Shown: piece after piece, positions 1-7,718 of the stretch
How positions within the stretch are numbered: the stretch's first letter is position 1
Layout of the letters: each line of letters opens with the position of its first letter
Assembly: GCA_025966255.1 (NCBI GenBank)
Contig: JAOPVG010000382.1
Coordinates: 1-10,645 of the forward strand
Source: Jatrophihabitans sp.
GTDB lineage: Bacteria; Actinomycetota; Actinomycetes; Mycobacteriales; Jatrophihabitantaceae
Reading direction: 5' to 3'
DNA: 10,645 nt
Notes under the pieces: model-generated
What the model saw: the letters and a program-made list of their open reading frames with translations, nothing else
What the model was told of the DNA's origin: nothing
The model's database searches: none
Translations under genes and position numbers: made by a program

Positions 1-751
1 GATGGTTGCCCGGGTCGGTCGGCTCGGGCGCGGCGATCTCGACGGCCTCGGTGTTGGCCGCGTAGTCGCAGTTCGTGCACTGGACGAAGGTGTCCTCACC
101 GGAGGGCGCGGGCGCGAGGAACTCCTCCGACGCCGAGCCGCCCATTGCTCCGGACACCGCGAACACGATGCGGTAGTCGAAGCCGAGGCGGGCGAAGATC
201 CGTTCGTAGGCGTCACGGTGCGCCTTGTAGGCCTTCTCCAACCCTTCGTGCGAGAGGTCGAAGGAATACGAGTCCTTCATGATGAACTCGCGCCCGCGCA
301 GGATGCCGGCGCGGGGGCGCGCTTCGTCGCGGTACTTCGTCTGGATCTGGTACAGCGCGAGCGGATAGTCCTTGTACGACGAGTACTCACCTTTGACGAG
401 CAGGGTGAACAGCTCCTCGTGGGTGGGCCCGAGCAGGTAGTCGGCCCGCTTGCGGTCCTGCAACCGGAACAGGCTGTCGCCGTAATCGGCCCAGCGCCCG
501 CTGGCCTCGAAGATCTCGCGCGGGATCAGCGCCGGGAAGTGCACCTCCTGCGAGCCGATGCCGTCCATCTCGTCGCGGACGACGGCCTCGATCTTCCCGA
601 GCACGGCCAAGCCGAGTGGCAGCCACGAGTAGATCCCCGGCGCCACCCGCCGGATGTAGCCGGCCCGCACGAGCAGCCGGTGGCTCGGCACCTCGGCGTC
701 GGCCGGGTCGTCGCGCAGGGTCCGCAAGAACAACTTCGACAGTCGCAGCAC
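1..751 (-). CDS. proS: Prolyl-tRNA synthetase (bacterial type), 5' part, truncated by window edge
   Basis: Charges tRNA-Pro with proline in the cytosol. About 250 N-terminal residues are visible, of a protein usually near 580. The minus-strand reading starts [20 protein letters not shown] and continues through class II synthetase motif 1 ([18 protein letters not shown], about residues 30-50). Motif 2 follows: [19 protein letters not shown], with its ATP-binding arginines. [11 protein letters not shown], near the visible end, is typical of the bacterial form that carries an inserted editing domain, whose first part is present. The GTG at 751 is chosen because the family begins right there and a -10 hexamer lies 6 nt upstream; there is no Shine-Dalgarno sequence. 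It diverges from the RIO kinase gene. The long open frame on the opposite strand is a GC-rich shadow. Identity is near certain; the 3' end is outside the window. Confidence 0.96.
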   Translation of the reverse strand, partial: MLRLSKLFLRTLRDDPADAEVPSHRLLVRAGYIRRVAPGIYSWLPLGLAVLGKIEAVVRDEMDGIGSQEVHFPALIPREIFEASGRWADYGDSLFRLQDRKRADYLLGPTHEELFTLLVKGEYSSYKDYPLALYQIQTKYRDEARPRAGILRGREFIMKDSYSFDLSHEGLEKAYKAHRDAYERIFARLGFDYRIVFAVSGAMGGSASEEFLAPAPSGEDTFVQCTNCDYAANTEAVEIAAPEPTDPGNH

Positions 752-763
752 GCCTGAAGGCTA
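752..763 (-). promoter_or_regulatory. Probable leaderless -10 element of proS
   Basis: On the minus strand TAGCCT (763 to 758) is followed by six bases and then the GTG start at 751. A sigma-A type -10 at this distance places the transcription start at or next to the start codon. No Shine-Dalgarno sequence is visible. No convincing -35 was found, so the call rests on the hexamer, the spacing and the similar arrangement at other genes in the window. Confidence 0.5.
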
Positions 764-866
764 TCTGCGCCGGGAAAAGCGCTTGCGCGCGTGGGCGGTG
801 TCGGCGAAGCTGGCCCCCTCCTGCGCCGATTGTGGCGCGGACGCGGTTCGAGAGGAGGTAGCCCGG

Positions 867-923
867 ATGTCCACCATCGTTGCCCGGGTGTCCTCCGTGC
901 TCACCCGTCCGAACCCGCGCTGA
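867..923 (+). CDS. Short 18-codon ORF with strong ribosome binding site, possible leader peptide
   Basis: An ATG at 867 opens an 18-residue frame, MSTIVARVSSVLTRPNPR, ending in TGA at 921-923. AGAGGAGG at 851-858, 8 nt before the ATG, is among the strongest Shine-Dalgarno matches in the window. The frame ends 40 nt before the GTG of the RIO kinase gene on the same strand, so it lies where a leader peptide or translational coupler would. It has no run of one regulatory amino acid and no homologue that I recognise. GCCCGGGTG inside it (882-890) could pair, with one bulge, with CACCGGGC at 931-938. The strong ribosome site may be fortuitous, or may mark an annotated start that a sequencing error has cut off from the kinase frame. 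I see no domain evidence for the latter. Confidence 0.35.
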   Translation: MSTIVARVSSVLTRPNPR

Positions 924-963
924 CCCGTCTCACCGGGCGGCGCGTCCGGCCCAGGAGATCTCA

Positions 964-1773
964 GTGCTTTCAGACCGTCCACTCGACTGCCAGCAGCCCT
1001 TCGAAGAACCGCCCTACTCCACCTGGGGCGACGCCCAGCACGGCCCCGAGCCGATGCCCGACTGGGTGATCACCGACCTCAACGCGCTCGACTCCGAGCT
1101 CGGCGTCCTCAAGACCGGCAAGGAGGCCGACGTCCATCTCGTCCAGCGCGCAGTGCCCGACGGGGCGCAGTCGCTCGTCGCGGCGAAGCGGTACCGGCCC
1201 AGCGAGCACCGGATGTTCCATCGCGACACCGGCTACCAGGAGGGCCGACGAACGCGCCGGTCCCGCGACTCCCGCGCCATGGCCAACCGCACCGGGTACG
1301 GCCGCGACCTGCTGGCCGGCAAGTGGGCGGCCGCGGAGTTCGACGCCCTCGGCCGGCTGTGGCAGGCCGGCGCACCCGTCCCGTACCCGATCCAGCTGCT
1401 GGGCGCGGAGCTGATGCTGGAGTTCATCGGGGAACCGGACGGCGCTGCGGCGCCCCGGCTGGCGCAGTGCCGGCCGTCGTCGGCGGAGCTGACCGATCTG
1501 TTCACGCAGTGCGTCGACGCGATGCTGGTGCTCGCGCGGGCGGGCTACGCGCACGGCGACCTGTCGGCGTTCAACATGCTGGTGCACCGCGGGCGGCTCG
1601 TGCTGATCGATCTGCCGCAGATCGTCGACCTGGTCGCCAACCCGCAGGGCCCGACGTACCTCGAGCGGGACTGCCGCAATGTGTGCCGCTGGTTCGCGGC
1701 CCGCGGGTTGGCGACGCCGGAGTTCGACCTCCTCTTCGGCGACCTGATGGCCGAAGCCGTAGCCCGCTGGTGA
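964..1773 (+). CDS. RIO1-family serine kinase/ATPase
   Basis: A 269-residue bacterial member of the RIO1 atypical kinase family. Eukaryotic and archaeal RIO1 proteins act in small-subunit ribosome maturation; the role of bacterial members is not established. Visible motifs: the nucleotide-binding segment LKTGKEADVHLV (residues 49-60, with the RIO signature TGKEA); the ATP-anchoring lysine in VAAKRY (K75); the catalytic loop HGDLSAFN (197-204, D199 and N204); and the metal-binding loop IDLPQ (215-219), which replaces DFG in RIO kinases. All key residues are present, so it should be active. The GTG at 964 is chosen because AGGAG lies 6 nt upstream (953-957). An in-frame upstream TTG (880) would add low-complexity Pro/Arg sequence. 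The gene diverges from proS, and a large palindrome begins 12 nt after its stop. Confidence 0.9.
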   Translation: MLSDRPLDCQQPFEEPPYSTWGDAQHGPEPMPDWVITDLNALDSELGVLKTGKEADVHLVQRAVPDGAQSLVAAKRYRPSEHRMFHRDTGYQEGRRTRRSRDSRAMANRTGYGRDLLAGKWAAAEFDALGRLWQAGAPVPYPIQLLGAELMLEFIGEPDGAAAPRLAQCRPSSAELTDLFTQCVDAMLVLARAGYAHGDLSAFNMLVHRGRLVLIDLPQIVDLVANPQGPTYLERDCRNVCRWFAARGLATPEFDLLFGDLMAEAVARW

Positions 1774-1785
1774 GTGCCGAGGATG

Positions 1786-1856
1786 CGGTTTGCACCCGCG
1801 GCCGTCGCTATCTCGCTCGATCCGCCCGAGATAGCGACGGGACGGGGTGCAAACCG
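1786..1856. repeat. 71-nt two-tier palindrome (REP-like element or factor-independent terminator)
   Basis: The outer arm CGGTTTGCACCC (1786-1797) pairs perfectly with GGGTGCAAACCG (1845-1856). The inner arm CCGTCGCTATCTCG (1802-1815) pairs perfectly with CGAGATAGCGACGG (1827-1840). The two stems, 12 and 14 bp, are separated by a symmetrical 4 x 4 unpaired interior (GCGG/GACG), with an 11-nt apical loop. The element starts 12 nt after the RIO kinase stop. It has no U tract, which is common for actinomycete terminators. The AT-containing arms (TTTGCA, CTATCTC) are atypical of local composition, which suggests a defined intergenic repeat family rather than an accidental GC hairpin. Which it is cannot be decided from one copy. 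Confidence 0.8.
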
Positions 1857-1952
1857 ATATCCCATATGTCCGGTTCCTGACACGCATGAAGCTGCCGCCA
1901 AAGGATCTTTACGCGGCATGGCCAGCAGGGCAACGTCGCGGGAGCACCGCGG

Positions 1953-1966
1953 TGACAGCGCTGTCA
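1953..1966. promoter_or_regulatory. Perfect 14-bp LacI-type operator upstream of the GH92 gene
   Basis: TGACAGCGCTGTCA is a perfect palindrome with a central CG and TGA/TCA ends, the form recognised by LacI/GalR repressors that insert hinge-helix leucines at the central CG step. It lies 38 nt before the GH92 start codon, and a LacI-family gene follows the GH92 gene directly. Autoregulation of the two-gene unit is the natural inference. No clear -10/-35 pair was found around it, so its position relative to the transcription start is unknown. Confidence 0.75.
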
Positions 1967-1992
1967 TACGCCGGATGTGCCCGCCGCCTGTC

Positions 1993-1999
1993 GAGGGAG
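1993..1999 (+). promoter_or_regulatory. Ribosome binding site deciding the GH92 start
   Basis: GAGGGAG lies 5 nt before the ATG at 2005. The ATG is followed at once by a signal peptide, so this site selects it over in-frame upstream starts such as 1774, which would run through the palindrome and the operator. Confidence 0.8.
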
Positions 2000-2004
2000 T
2001 TCCC

Positions 2005-5000
2005 ATGCCCGTCCCACTCCGAAGCCGCTCCTGGCCGCTCCTCGCCGCCGCGCTGATCGGGCTCACGCCGCTCGCGATCGCGCTGCCGGCCGGCGCGGCC
2101 GCCCCGCACGCCGTGACCGATCCCGCCGCGCTCGTGAACCCGATCATCGGGACGTCCGGCGCGGTCGACGACTTCCCCGGCGCCGACGTGCCGTTCGGCA
2201 TGGTCCAGTGGAGCCCGGACACGCCGAGCCGCCCGGCCGGCGGCGGTTATGAGTACAAGGACAAGACCGTCACCGGCTTCAGCCTGACGCACATCAGCGG
2301 TCCCGGCTGCGGTGCGGCCGGCGACGTCCCGATCCTGCCGATCACCGGCGCGATCGGCGCCAACCCGGATTCGGCCACCCTCCCGCTGGATCACGCCGCC
2401 GAGCAGGCCAAGGCCGGCGACTACCGCCTCACGGCGGGCGGCATCACCAGCGAGCTCACCGCCACCACGCGCTCCGGCCTGGGTCGGTTCACCTTTCCGA
2501 CGGGTGCGGCGGCGAACCTGCTGCTGAAGCTGTCCGACAGCGCGGCCGGGACGGACGCCACGCACTTCCAGGTGATCAACAACCACGAGGTATCGGGCTG
2601 GGTCACCAGCGGCCACTTCTGCGGCGCGACCGACAAGTACACCGTCTACTTCGACATCGCCTTCGACCACAACTTCCAGTCGTCCGGCACCTGGAGCAAC
2701 AACGCCGTGACGGCCGGCGCCCGCACCATGACCGTGCAGGGCCGGCACCCGACTACGTCGGTCAAGGCCGCCGCCAAGCCGCACCGCAGCTCGAACGGCG
2801 CCGCCCGCATCGCGCCCGTCGAACACGGCAAGTCGATCACCCCGAAGATCACTCCCCCGGTCGTCAACGCCAACGGCGCGTATCTGTCCTTCGACACCGC
2901 GACGTCGAACGTGGTCCAGGCCAAGGCCGGCATCTCCTACGTCAGCACCGACAACGCGAAGCGCAACCGGACGGTCGAGAACCCGGGCTGGGACTACGCC
3001 GCCACCGCGGCCGCCGCGCACGACGCGTGGAACGCCAGCCTGGGCGCTGTCGCGATCACCGGCGGCACGAGCACCGAGCAGACGACGTTCTACACCGCGC
3101 TCTACCACGCGCTGCTGCACCCGAACGTCTTCAGTGACACCAACGGTCAGTATTCGGGCTTCGACGGCGAGACGCACAAGGCGGCCAAGGGCCACGCCGA
3201 GTACGCCAACTTCTCCGGCTGGGACATCTACCGCAGCCAGGCCCAACTCGAAGCCATGGTCGCCCCAGCCGTCGCCAGCGACGAGGTGCGCTCGATGCTC
3301 GACCAGTACGACCAGACCGGGCAGCTACCGAAGTGGGAGCTGAACAACGGCGAGTCCTACGTCATGGTGGGCGATCCCGCCGACGCGATCATCGCCGATG
3401 CGTACGCCTTTGGTGCCCGCGACTTCGACACCGCCCATGCGCTGGACGCCATGCTCACCGAGGCCAACCAGCCCAACAACGTACGGCCCGGCAGCTCGAC
3501 GTACATCACCAAGGGCTACCTGCCCACCGACGCGAACTACGGCTGCTGCAATTTCTACGGACCGGTGTCGACGCAACAGGAGTACAACACCGCCGACCAC
3601 GCGATCTCGTCGTTCGCCGCCGCGCTCGGAGACACCGCGAACGCGAGCAAGTTCGCGGCCCGGGCCAACAGCTGGCAGAACGTGTTCAACCCGGCCACCG
3701 GGTTCCTCGAGCCGAAGGACAGCGCCGGCCAGTTCCAGCCCAACTTCGACCCCGGCTCGTCACTGGGGTTCGTCGAGGGCAACAGCTACCAATACACGCC
3801 GATGGAGCCGCACGACCTCAAGGGCGCGATCGCCGCTGACGGCGGCAACGCGGCGTGGGTGAACAAGCTCGACGGGCTCACCGCGAAGATCACGAACATC
3901 GACCGGACCAACGCCGACTTCGGCAACGAGCCCAGCATCGAGATCCCGTGGGAGTACGACTACGCCGGCGCGCCGTACAAGACGCAGGCGGTGGTACGGA
4001 AGATCCAGCAGCAGATCTTCACCGCGACGCCCGCGGGCATCGCCGGCAACGACGACCTCGGCACGATGAGCGCCTGGTACGTCTTCTCCGCCCTCGGCTT
4101 CTACCCGGAGACACCGGGCACGGCCGACCTGGCGCTGGGCAGCCCGGTCTTCCCCAAGGCCGTTGTCCAACTGGCCAGCGGCAAGAAGCTGACGATCACC
4201 GGGACCGGCGCTGCGGCCGACGCGCCCTACGTGCAGAGCCTGATGCTCAACGGCTCGACGTGGTCGCACGCGTACCTCGCGCCGTCTCTCGTCAACACGG
4301 GCGGCAACCTCAAGTTCGCGCTCGGCAGCACGCCCAACACCGCCTGGGCCACCGGTGCGGCCGACGCTCCGCCGTCGGACACCAGCGGCCTCGCGCCCGC
4401 GCTCGGCTACTCCGACCAGCCGAACGTGATCGTGGCGCCGGGCAAGACGGCCACCGTGTCGATCGGCGCCCGCGCCGTCGGCAAGGGCACGCAGACGGTG
4501 AGCTGGAATTCGACCGGCGTGGATGGTCCGACGGTCTCGCCCGTGTCGGGTTCGCTCAGCGTCAAGCCGAACCAGGACGGCAAGCAGCTCGTCACCATCA
4601 CCGCGCCGACCGCCGTGGGCCGCTTCCCCGTCACATTCACGATGGTCGGAGCGGGCGGCGCCGACCTGCCCAAGGTCGTCGTCGAGGTGGACGTGGCCAA
4701 GCCCGGCGACCTGTGGCCGTACTACACGAACGCCGGCATCTCATCGGACGGGACGGCGAACCAGGGCAACTTCGACGGTGACGGCTGGTCGTACTCGCGG
4801 CAGGGCCTGACCGCGGCCGGCGTCGCGCCCGGCGGGACCGTGACCGTCGACGGCATCACGTATACGACGCCGAACACCGCCCCCGGCGAGGACGACAACA
4901 TCGTCGCCGCCGGGCAGACCATCCCGCTCGCTGTCCCGGTGGCCGGCACGCGGCTCGGGATCCTGGGCAGCGCGTCGAACGCCGACGGTGGCTCACAGGG

Positions 5001-5280
5001 CGACTTCGTCGTGCACTTCACCGACGGCACCAGCCAGACCGTCCAACTCGGCCTGTCGGACTGGACGTTGGGCGCCGGTGCAAGCGGCCCGCTGTACGGC
5101 AACGTGGTCGCGGCCAAGACGCCGTACCGCGACACCACCGACGGCGGCCGACAGGTGATCGACACCTACCTGTTCGGGGCCAGCGGCGCGATTGCCGGGG
5201 GCAAGCTGGTCGCGAGCATCACCACACCGTCCACCCTGTCGAGCGGCGAGCTGCACATGTTCGCGTTCACGGTTCAATGA
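2005..5280 (+). CDS. Secreted GH92 alpha-mannosidase with C-terminal beta-rich module
   Basis: A 1091-residue exported glycoside hydrolase of family 92: calcium-dependent, inverting exo-alpha-mannosidases, often alpha-1,2-specific, acting on mannans and N-glycans. It begins with a signal peptide: a basic start, the hydrophobic stretch PLLAAALIGLTPLAIALPAG, and likely cleavage after about residue 33-36. GH92 landmarks follow in order: VNPIIGTSG (44-52), the PFGMVQWSPD region, SLTHISGPGC (93-102), GNEPSIEIPWEYDYAG (from 640) and GNDDLG (681-686) followed by MSAWYVFSALGFYPE. The last two motifs hold the conserved active-site acids. The catalytic part ends near residue 780. An Ig-like stretch (about 805-895) and a C-terminal module (about 906-1091, from YYTNAGISSDG) follow; these are extra to the usual core of about 750 residues. 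There is no LPXTG or C-terminal membrane anchor, so it is probably released. The linkage specificity cannot be read from the sequence. Confidence 0.93.
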   Translation: MPVPLRSRSWPLLAAALIGLTPLAIALPAGAAAPHAVTDPAALVNPIIGTSGAVDDFPGADVPFGMVQWSPDTPSRPAGGGYEYKDKTVTGFSLTHISGPGCGAAGDVPILPITGAIGANPDSATLPLDHAAEQAKAGDYRLTAGGITSELTATTRSGLGRFTFPTGAAANLLLKLSDSAAGTDATHFQVINNHEVSGWVTSGHFCGATDKYTVYFDIAFDHNFQSSGTWSNNAVTAGARTMTVQGRHPTTSVKAAAKPHRSSNGAARIAPVEHGKSITPKITPPVVNANGAYLSFDTATSNVVQAKAGISYVSTDNAKRNRTVENPGWDYAATAAAAHDAWNASLGAVAITGGTSTEQTTFYTALYHALLHPNVFSDTNGQYSGFDGETHKAAKGHAEYANFSGWDIYRSQAQLEAMVAPAVASDEVRSMLDQYDQTGQLPKWELNNGESYVMVGDPADAIIADAYAFGARDFDTAHALDAMLTEANQPNNVRPGSSTYITKGYLPTDANYGCCNFYGPVSTQQEYNTADHAISSFAAALGDTANASKFAARANSWQNVFNPATGFLEPKDSAGQFQPNFDPGSSLGFVEGNSYQYTPMEPHDLKGAIAADGGNAAWVNKLDGLTAKITNIDRTNADFGNEPSIEIPWEYDYAGAPYKTQAVVRKIQQQIFTATPAGIAGNDDLGTMSAWYVFSALGFYPETPGTADLALGSPVFPKAVVQLASGKKLTITGTGAAADAPYVQSLMLNGSTWSHAYLAPSLVNTGGNLKFALGSTPNTAWATGAADAPPSDTSGLAPALGYSDQPNVIVAPGKTATVSIGARAVGKGTQTVSWNSTGVDGPTVSPVSGSLSVKPNQDGKQLVTITAPTAVGRFPVTFTMVGAGGADLPKVVVEVDVAKPGDLWPYYTNAGISSDGTANQGNFDGDGWSYSRQGLTAAGVAPGGTVTVDGITYTTPNTAPGEDDNIVAAGQTIPLAVPVAGTRLGILGSASNADGGSQGDFVVHFTDGTSQTVQLGLSDWTLGAGASGPLYGNVVAAKTPYRDTTDGGRQVIDTYLFGASGAIAGGKLVASITTPSTLSSGELHMFAFTVQ

Positions 5281-5284
5281 TGCT

Positions 5285-6277
5285 GTGACGATTCAGCGAT
5301 ACCGCCCCACCATGGCGGATGTCGCGGCGCGGGCGGGCGTGAGCCTCAAGACGGTCTCCCGCGTGATCAACGGCGAGCCGCGGGTCGCTCCGGCGACCGC
5401 GGCCGCCGTGGCGCAGGCGGTACGGGAGCTCGGCTTCCGCAGCAACCATGCCGCCGCCTCGCTCGCCAGTGGGCGGGGCGTGGCGAGCATCGGACTGCTG
5501 ATCGGGGCGGTGGACGACCCGTTCTACGCTCGGCTCGCCAGCGGAGTCGAGCAGGTGGCTCGCGCGCACCGGCACACGGTGCTGATCAGCTCGACCGAGG
5601 AGGACCCGGAGTTGGAACGTGACGCCGCGCTCGGCCTGGCCGCCCGGCAGGTCGACGGCATGATCATGGTGCCGTGCTCGCCGGACCAGGACTACCTCAC
5701 GCCGGACATCGCCGCCGGACTGGCCGTGGTCTTCGTTGACCGGCCGCCGCACGGGCTCGACGCCGACTGCGTGCTGAGCGACAACCGGGCCGGCGCCCAC
5801 GCCGGCACCGCGCAGCTCTTGGCCGGTGGGTATCGGCGCATCGGCTTCGTCGGCAACGACACCACCGTGTACACCAGCGCCGAGCGGCTCGCCGGCTTCC
5901 TCGCCGCGCACGCCGACGTCGGCCTGGCCGTGGACGAGCACCTGATTTCCCTGGGCCCGCGCACCGTGATCGAGGCCGAGGCCGCCACTCGCGCCCTGCT
6001 GGCCCGCCCCGACCCACCGCAGGCGATCTTCGCGCAGAACGGGCCGATGACGATGGGCGCCTGGCGCGCGGTCCACGCGCTCGGCGCGCCGGTGGGGCTT
6101 GTCGGCTTCGACGACTTCGCGCTGGCCGACGTGCTGGAACCGCCCGTGGATGTGGTGGCGCAGGATCCCGTCGAGCTCGGCCGGCAGGCGACGACCCTGC
6201 TCTTCGACCGGCTGGCCGACGGTGACCGGCCGACTCGACACATCACGCTGCCGACCCATCTTCTGACGCGGTCCTGA
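5285..6277 (+). CDS. LacI-family transcriptional repressor, probable regulator of the GH92 gene
   Basis: A 330-residue LacI/GalR repressor. The N-terminal helix-turn-helix is MADVAARAGVSLKTVSRVIN (residues 10-29), followed by the hinge region NHAAASLASG, whose leucine normally intercalates at the central CG of the operator. The rest is the periplasmic-binding-protein-like sugar domain: IGLLIGAVDDPFYARLASGV, VDRPP, DNRAGAHAGTAQLL, RRIGFVGND and LVGFDDFALADVL. The GTG at 5285 is preferred: it is 4 nt after the GH92 stop and gives the short N-terminal lead usual before the helix-turn-helix. An ATG at 5312 is an alternative; neither has a good Shine-Dalgarno, suggesting translational coupling. 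The tight spacing implies co-transcription with the mannosidase. The palindrome at 1953-1966 is its probable operator, and a mannose-containing sugar its probable inducer (inference). Confidence 0.93.
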   Translation: MTIQRYRPTMADVAARAGVSLKTVSRVINGEPRVAPATAAAVAQAVRELGFRSNHAAASLASGRGVASIGLLIGAVDDPFYARLASGVEQVARAHRHTVLISSTEEDPELERDAALGLAARQVDGMIMVPCSPDQDYLTPDIAAGLAVVFVDRPPHGLDADCVLSDNRAGAHAGTAQLLAGGYRRIGFVGNDTTVYTSAERLAGFLAAHADVGLAVDEHLISLGPRTVIEAEAATRALLARPDPPQAIFAQNGPMTMGAWRAVHALGAPVGLVGFDDFALADVLEPPVDVVAQDPVELGRQATTLLFDRLADGDRPTRHITLPTHLLTRS

Positions 6278-6310
6278 CCGTCGCTTCACCGTGCCGGATA
6301 GGGTCCCTAA
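6274..6310 (+). promoter_or_regulatory. Probable leaderless promoter of mycothione reductase
   Basis: TAGGGT at 6299-6304 matches the actinomycete -10 consensus and ends 6 nt before the GTG at 6311. CTGACC at 6274-6279, 19 nt upstream and overlapping the stop codon of the LacI-family gene, is a possible -35. There is no Shine-Dalgarno, so transcription probably begins at the start codon. Confidence 0.6.
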
Positions 6311-7669
6311 GTGCCCCACTACGACCTCGTCATCATCGGCTCCGGTTCGGGGAACTCGCTCGTCACCCCGCACCTCGACGATTGGCGGATCGCGCTCGTC
6401 GAGGAGGGTGTCTTCGGCGGGACGTGCCTGAACGTCGGCTGTATCCCGACGAAGATGTTCGTCTACCCGGCCGACCTCGCCGACAATGCCGCGCACGCGC
6501 AACGACTAGGCCTCGAGGCGGCGCACCTGCGCGCCCACTGGCCCGAGATCCGCGACCGCGTCTTCGGCCGCATCGACCCGATCTCGGCCGGCGGCCGGCT
6601 GTACCGCGCGAGCGGGACCCCGAACGTCACCCTCTACGAGACGCACGCTGACTTCACCGGTCCCGGCACGCTCAAGCTGGGGACGGGCGAGACGATCACG
6701 GCCGATCGCATCGTCCTCGCCACCGGGTCCCGGGCCGTGGTGCCCGCCATCGTCGCGAATTCCGGCGTCCCGTTCCACACATCCGACACGATCATGCGGA
6801 TCGACGACCTGCCTGAGCGGATCATCATTGTCGGCGGCGGCTACATCGCGGCCGAGTTCGCACACATCTTCTCCGCGTTCGGTGTGCCCACCACCATCAT
6901 CGCCCGCTCGGAACTGCTCCGCGATCAGGACGACGAGATCGTTTCGCGCTTCACCGACATCGTGCGGAACAAGTGGGATCTACGCCTGCACACCAAGGCT
7001 CAATCGGTGACGGGCCAGGCGGGCGACATCACGCTCGCGCTCACCGACGGCACATCGGTGACCGGCGACGCGCTGCTTGTCGCGACCGGGCGCGTCCCGA
7101 ACTCCGACCGCCTGAACCTGGCCGCCGCCGGGGTGGACCTGCATCCGGACGGCCGGGTCGTCGTGGACGAGTTCCAACGCACATCGGCCGAGAACGTGTG
7201 GGCGCTGGGCGACGTGTGCGCCGTGAACCAGCTCAAACACGTCGCCAACCACGAGGCGAGGGTCGTGGCCCACAACCTCGCACATCCCGATGACCTCGTC
7301 GCCGCGGACCACCGGTTTGTGCCGGCCGCGGTGTTCACGCATCCGCAACTGGCGTCGGTCGGCCTGACCGAGCAGGACCTGCAAGCCTCCGGGCGCCGGT
7401 ACGTCGCCGCTACGCAGGAGTACGGCGGCACTGCGTACGGCTGGGCGATGGAGGACACCACCAGCGTCTGCAAGGTGATCGCCGATCCGACTACCGGGCT
7501 GCTCCTCGGTGCCCACATCATGGGCGAACAGGCCTCGACCCTCATCCAGCCGCTGATCCAGGCGATGAGTTTCGGCCTCGGCGTCCGCGAGATGAGTCGG
7601 GGGCAGTACTGGATTCACCCCGCGCTGTCCGAGGTGGTCGAGAACGCACTGCTCGCGCTGGATCTCTGA
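6311..7669 (+). CDS. mtr: Mycothione reductase (NADPH, FAD-dependent)
   Basis: Reduces mycothione, the disulfide of mycothiol, with NADPH in the cytosol, keeping the main actinomycete thiol buffer reduced. The 452 residues are full length for this branch of the pyridine nucleotide-disulfide oxidoreductases. The FAD site is GSGSGNS (10-16), with the Asn form typical of mycothione reductases. The redox cysteine pair is in GGTCLNVGCIPTKM (C39, C44). The NAD(P)H site is IIVGGGYIAAEFAHIFSAFG (172-191). The second FAD motif is ALGDVCAVNQLKHVA (D301). The dimer-interface active-site pair is in YWIHPALSE (H436, E441). The GTG at 6311 is the only start that keeps the FAD motif in the usual place, and it fits the leaderless promoter. 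It lies 33 nt after the LacI-family gene but probably has its own transcript. Glutathione or dihydrolipoamide reductases are the nearest alternatives; GSGSGN and the overall pattern favour mtr. Confidence 0.92.
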   Translation: MPHYDLVIIGSGSGNSLVTPHLDDWRIALVEEGVFGGTCLNVGCIPTKMFVYPADLADNAAHAQRLGLEAAHLRAHWPEIRDRVFGRIDPISAGGRLYRASGTPNVTLYETHADFTGPGTLKLGTGETITADRIVLATGSRAVVPAIVANSGVPFHTSDTIMRIDDLPERIIIVGGGYIAAEFAHIFSAFGVPTTIIARSELLRDQDDEIVSRFTDIVRNKWDLRLHTKAQSVTGQAGDITLALTDGTSVTGDALLVATGRVPNSDRLNLAAAGVDLHPDGRVVVDEFQRTSAENVWALGDVCAVNQLKHVANHEARVVAHNLAHPDDLVAADHRFVPAAVFTHPQLASVGLTEQDLQASGRRYVAATQEYGGTAYGWAMEDTTSVCKVIADPTTGLLLGAHIMGEQASTLIQPLIQAMSFGLGVREMSRGQYWIHPALSEVVENALLALDL

Positions 7670-7718
7670 ATTCACGCGTTGCTCGCCTGGACCTGCGAAC
7701 TCGCGCAGCTGGCGCACC

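Noticed and set aside
2..757. 251-codon plus-strand open frame
   Set aside because: It lies antisense to the clear proS gene and has no domain; long antisense frames are normal at this GC content.
880..963. TTG-started N-terminal extension of the RIO kinase
   Set aside because: The added residues are Pro/Arg/Ala-rich with no family similarity, and the GTG at 964 has AGGAG at correct spacing.
1858..1870. ATAT-ccc-ATAT imperfect repeat after the large palindrome
   Set aside because: It is too short and imperfect, does not fit a promoter hexamer, and has no partner in the window.
1774..2004. In-frame upstream extension of the GH92 gene
   Set aside because: It would run through the palindrome and the LacI operator and place 77 residues before a clear signal peptide. 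The ATG at 2005 has a good ribosome binding site.
5192..5284. Upstream extension of the LacI-family gene into the GH92 gene
   Set aside because: It would put about 31 Cys/Arg/Ser-rich residues before the helix-turn-helix and overlap the GH92 end; GTG at 5285 fits family architecture.
5267..6502. 411-codon minus-strand open frame opposite the LacI-family gene
   Set aside because: It has an Arg/Val/Gly-rich shadow composition with no domain, opposite a well-supported gene.
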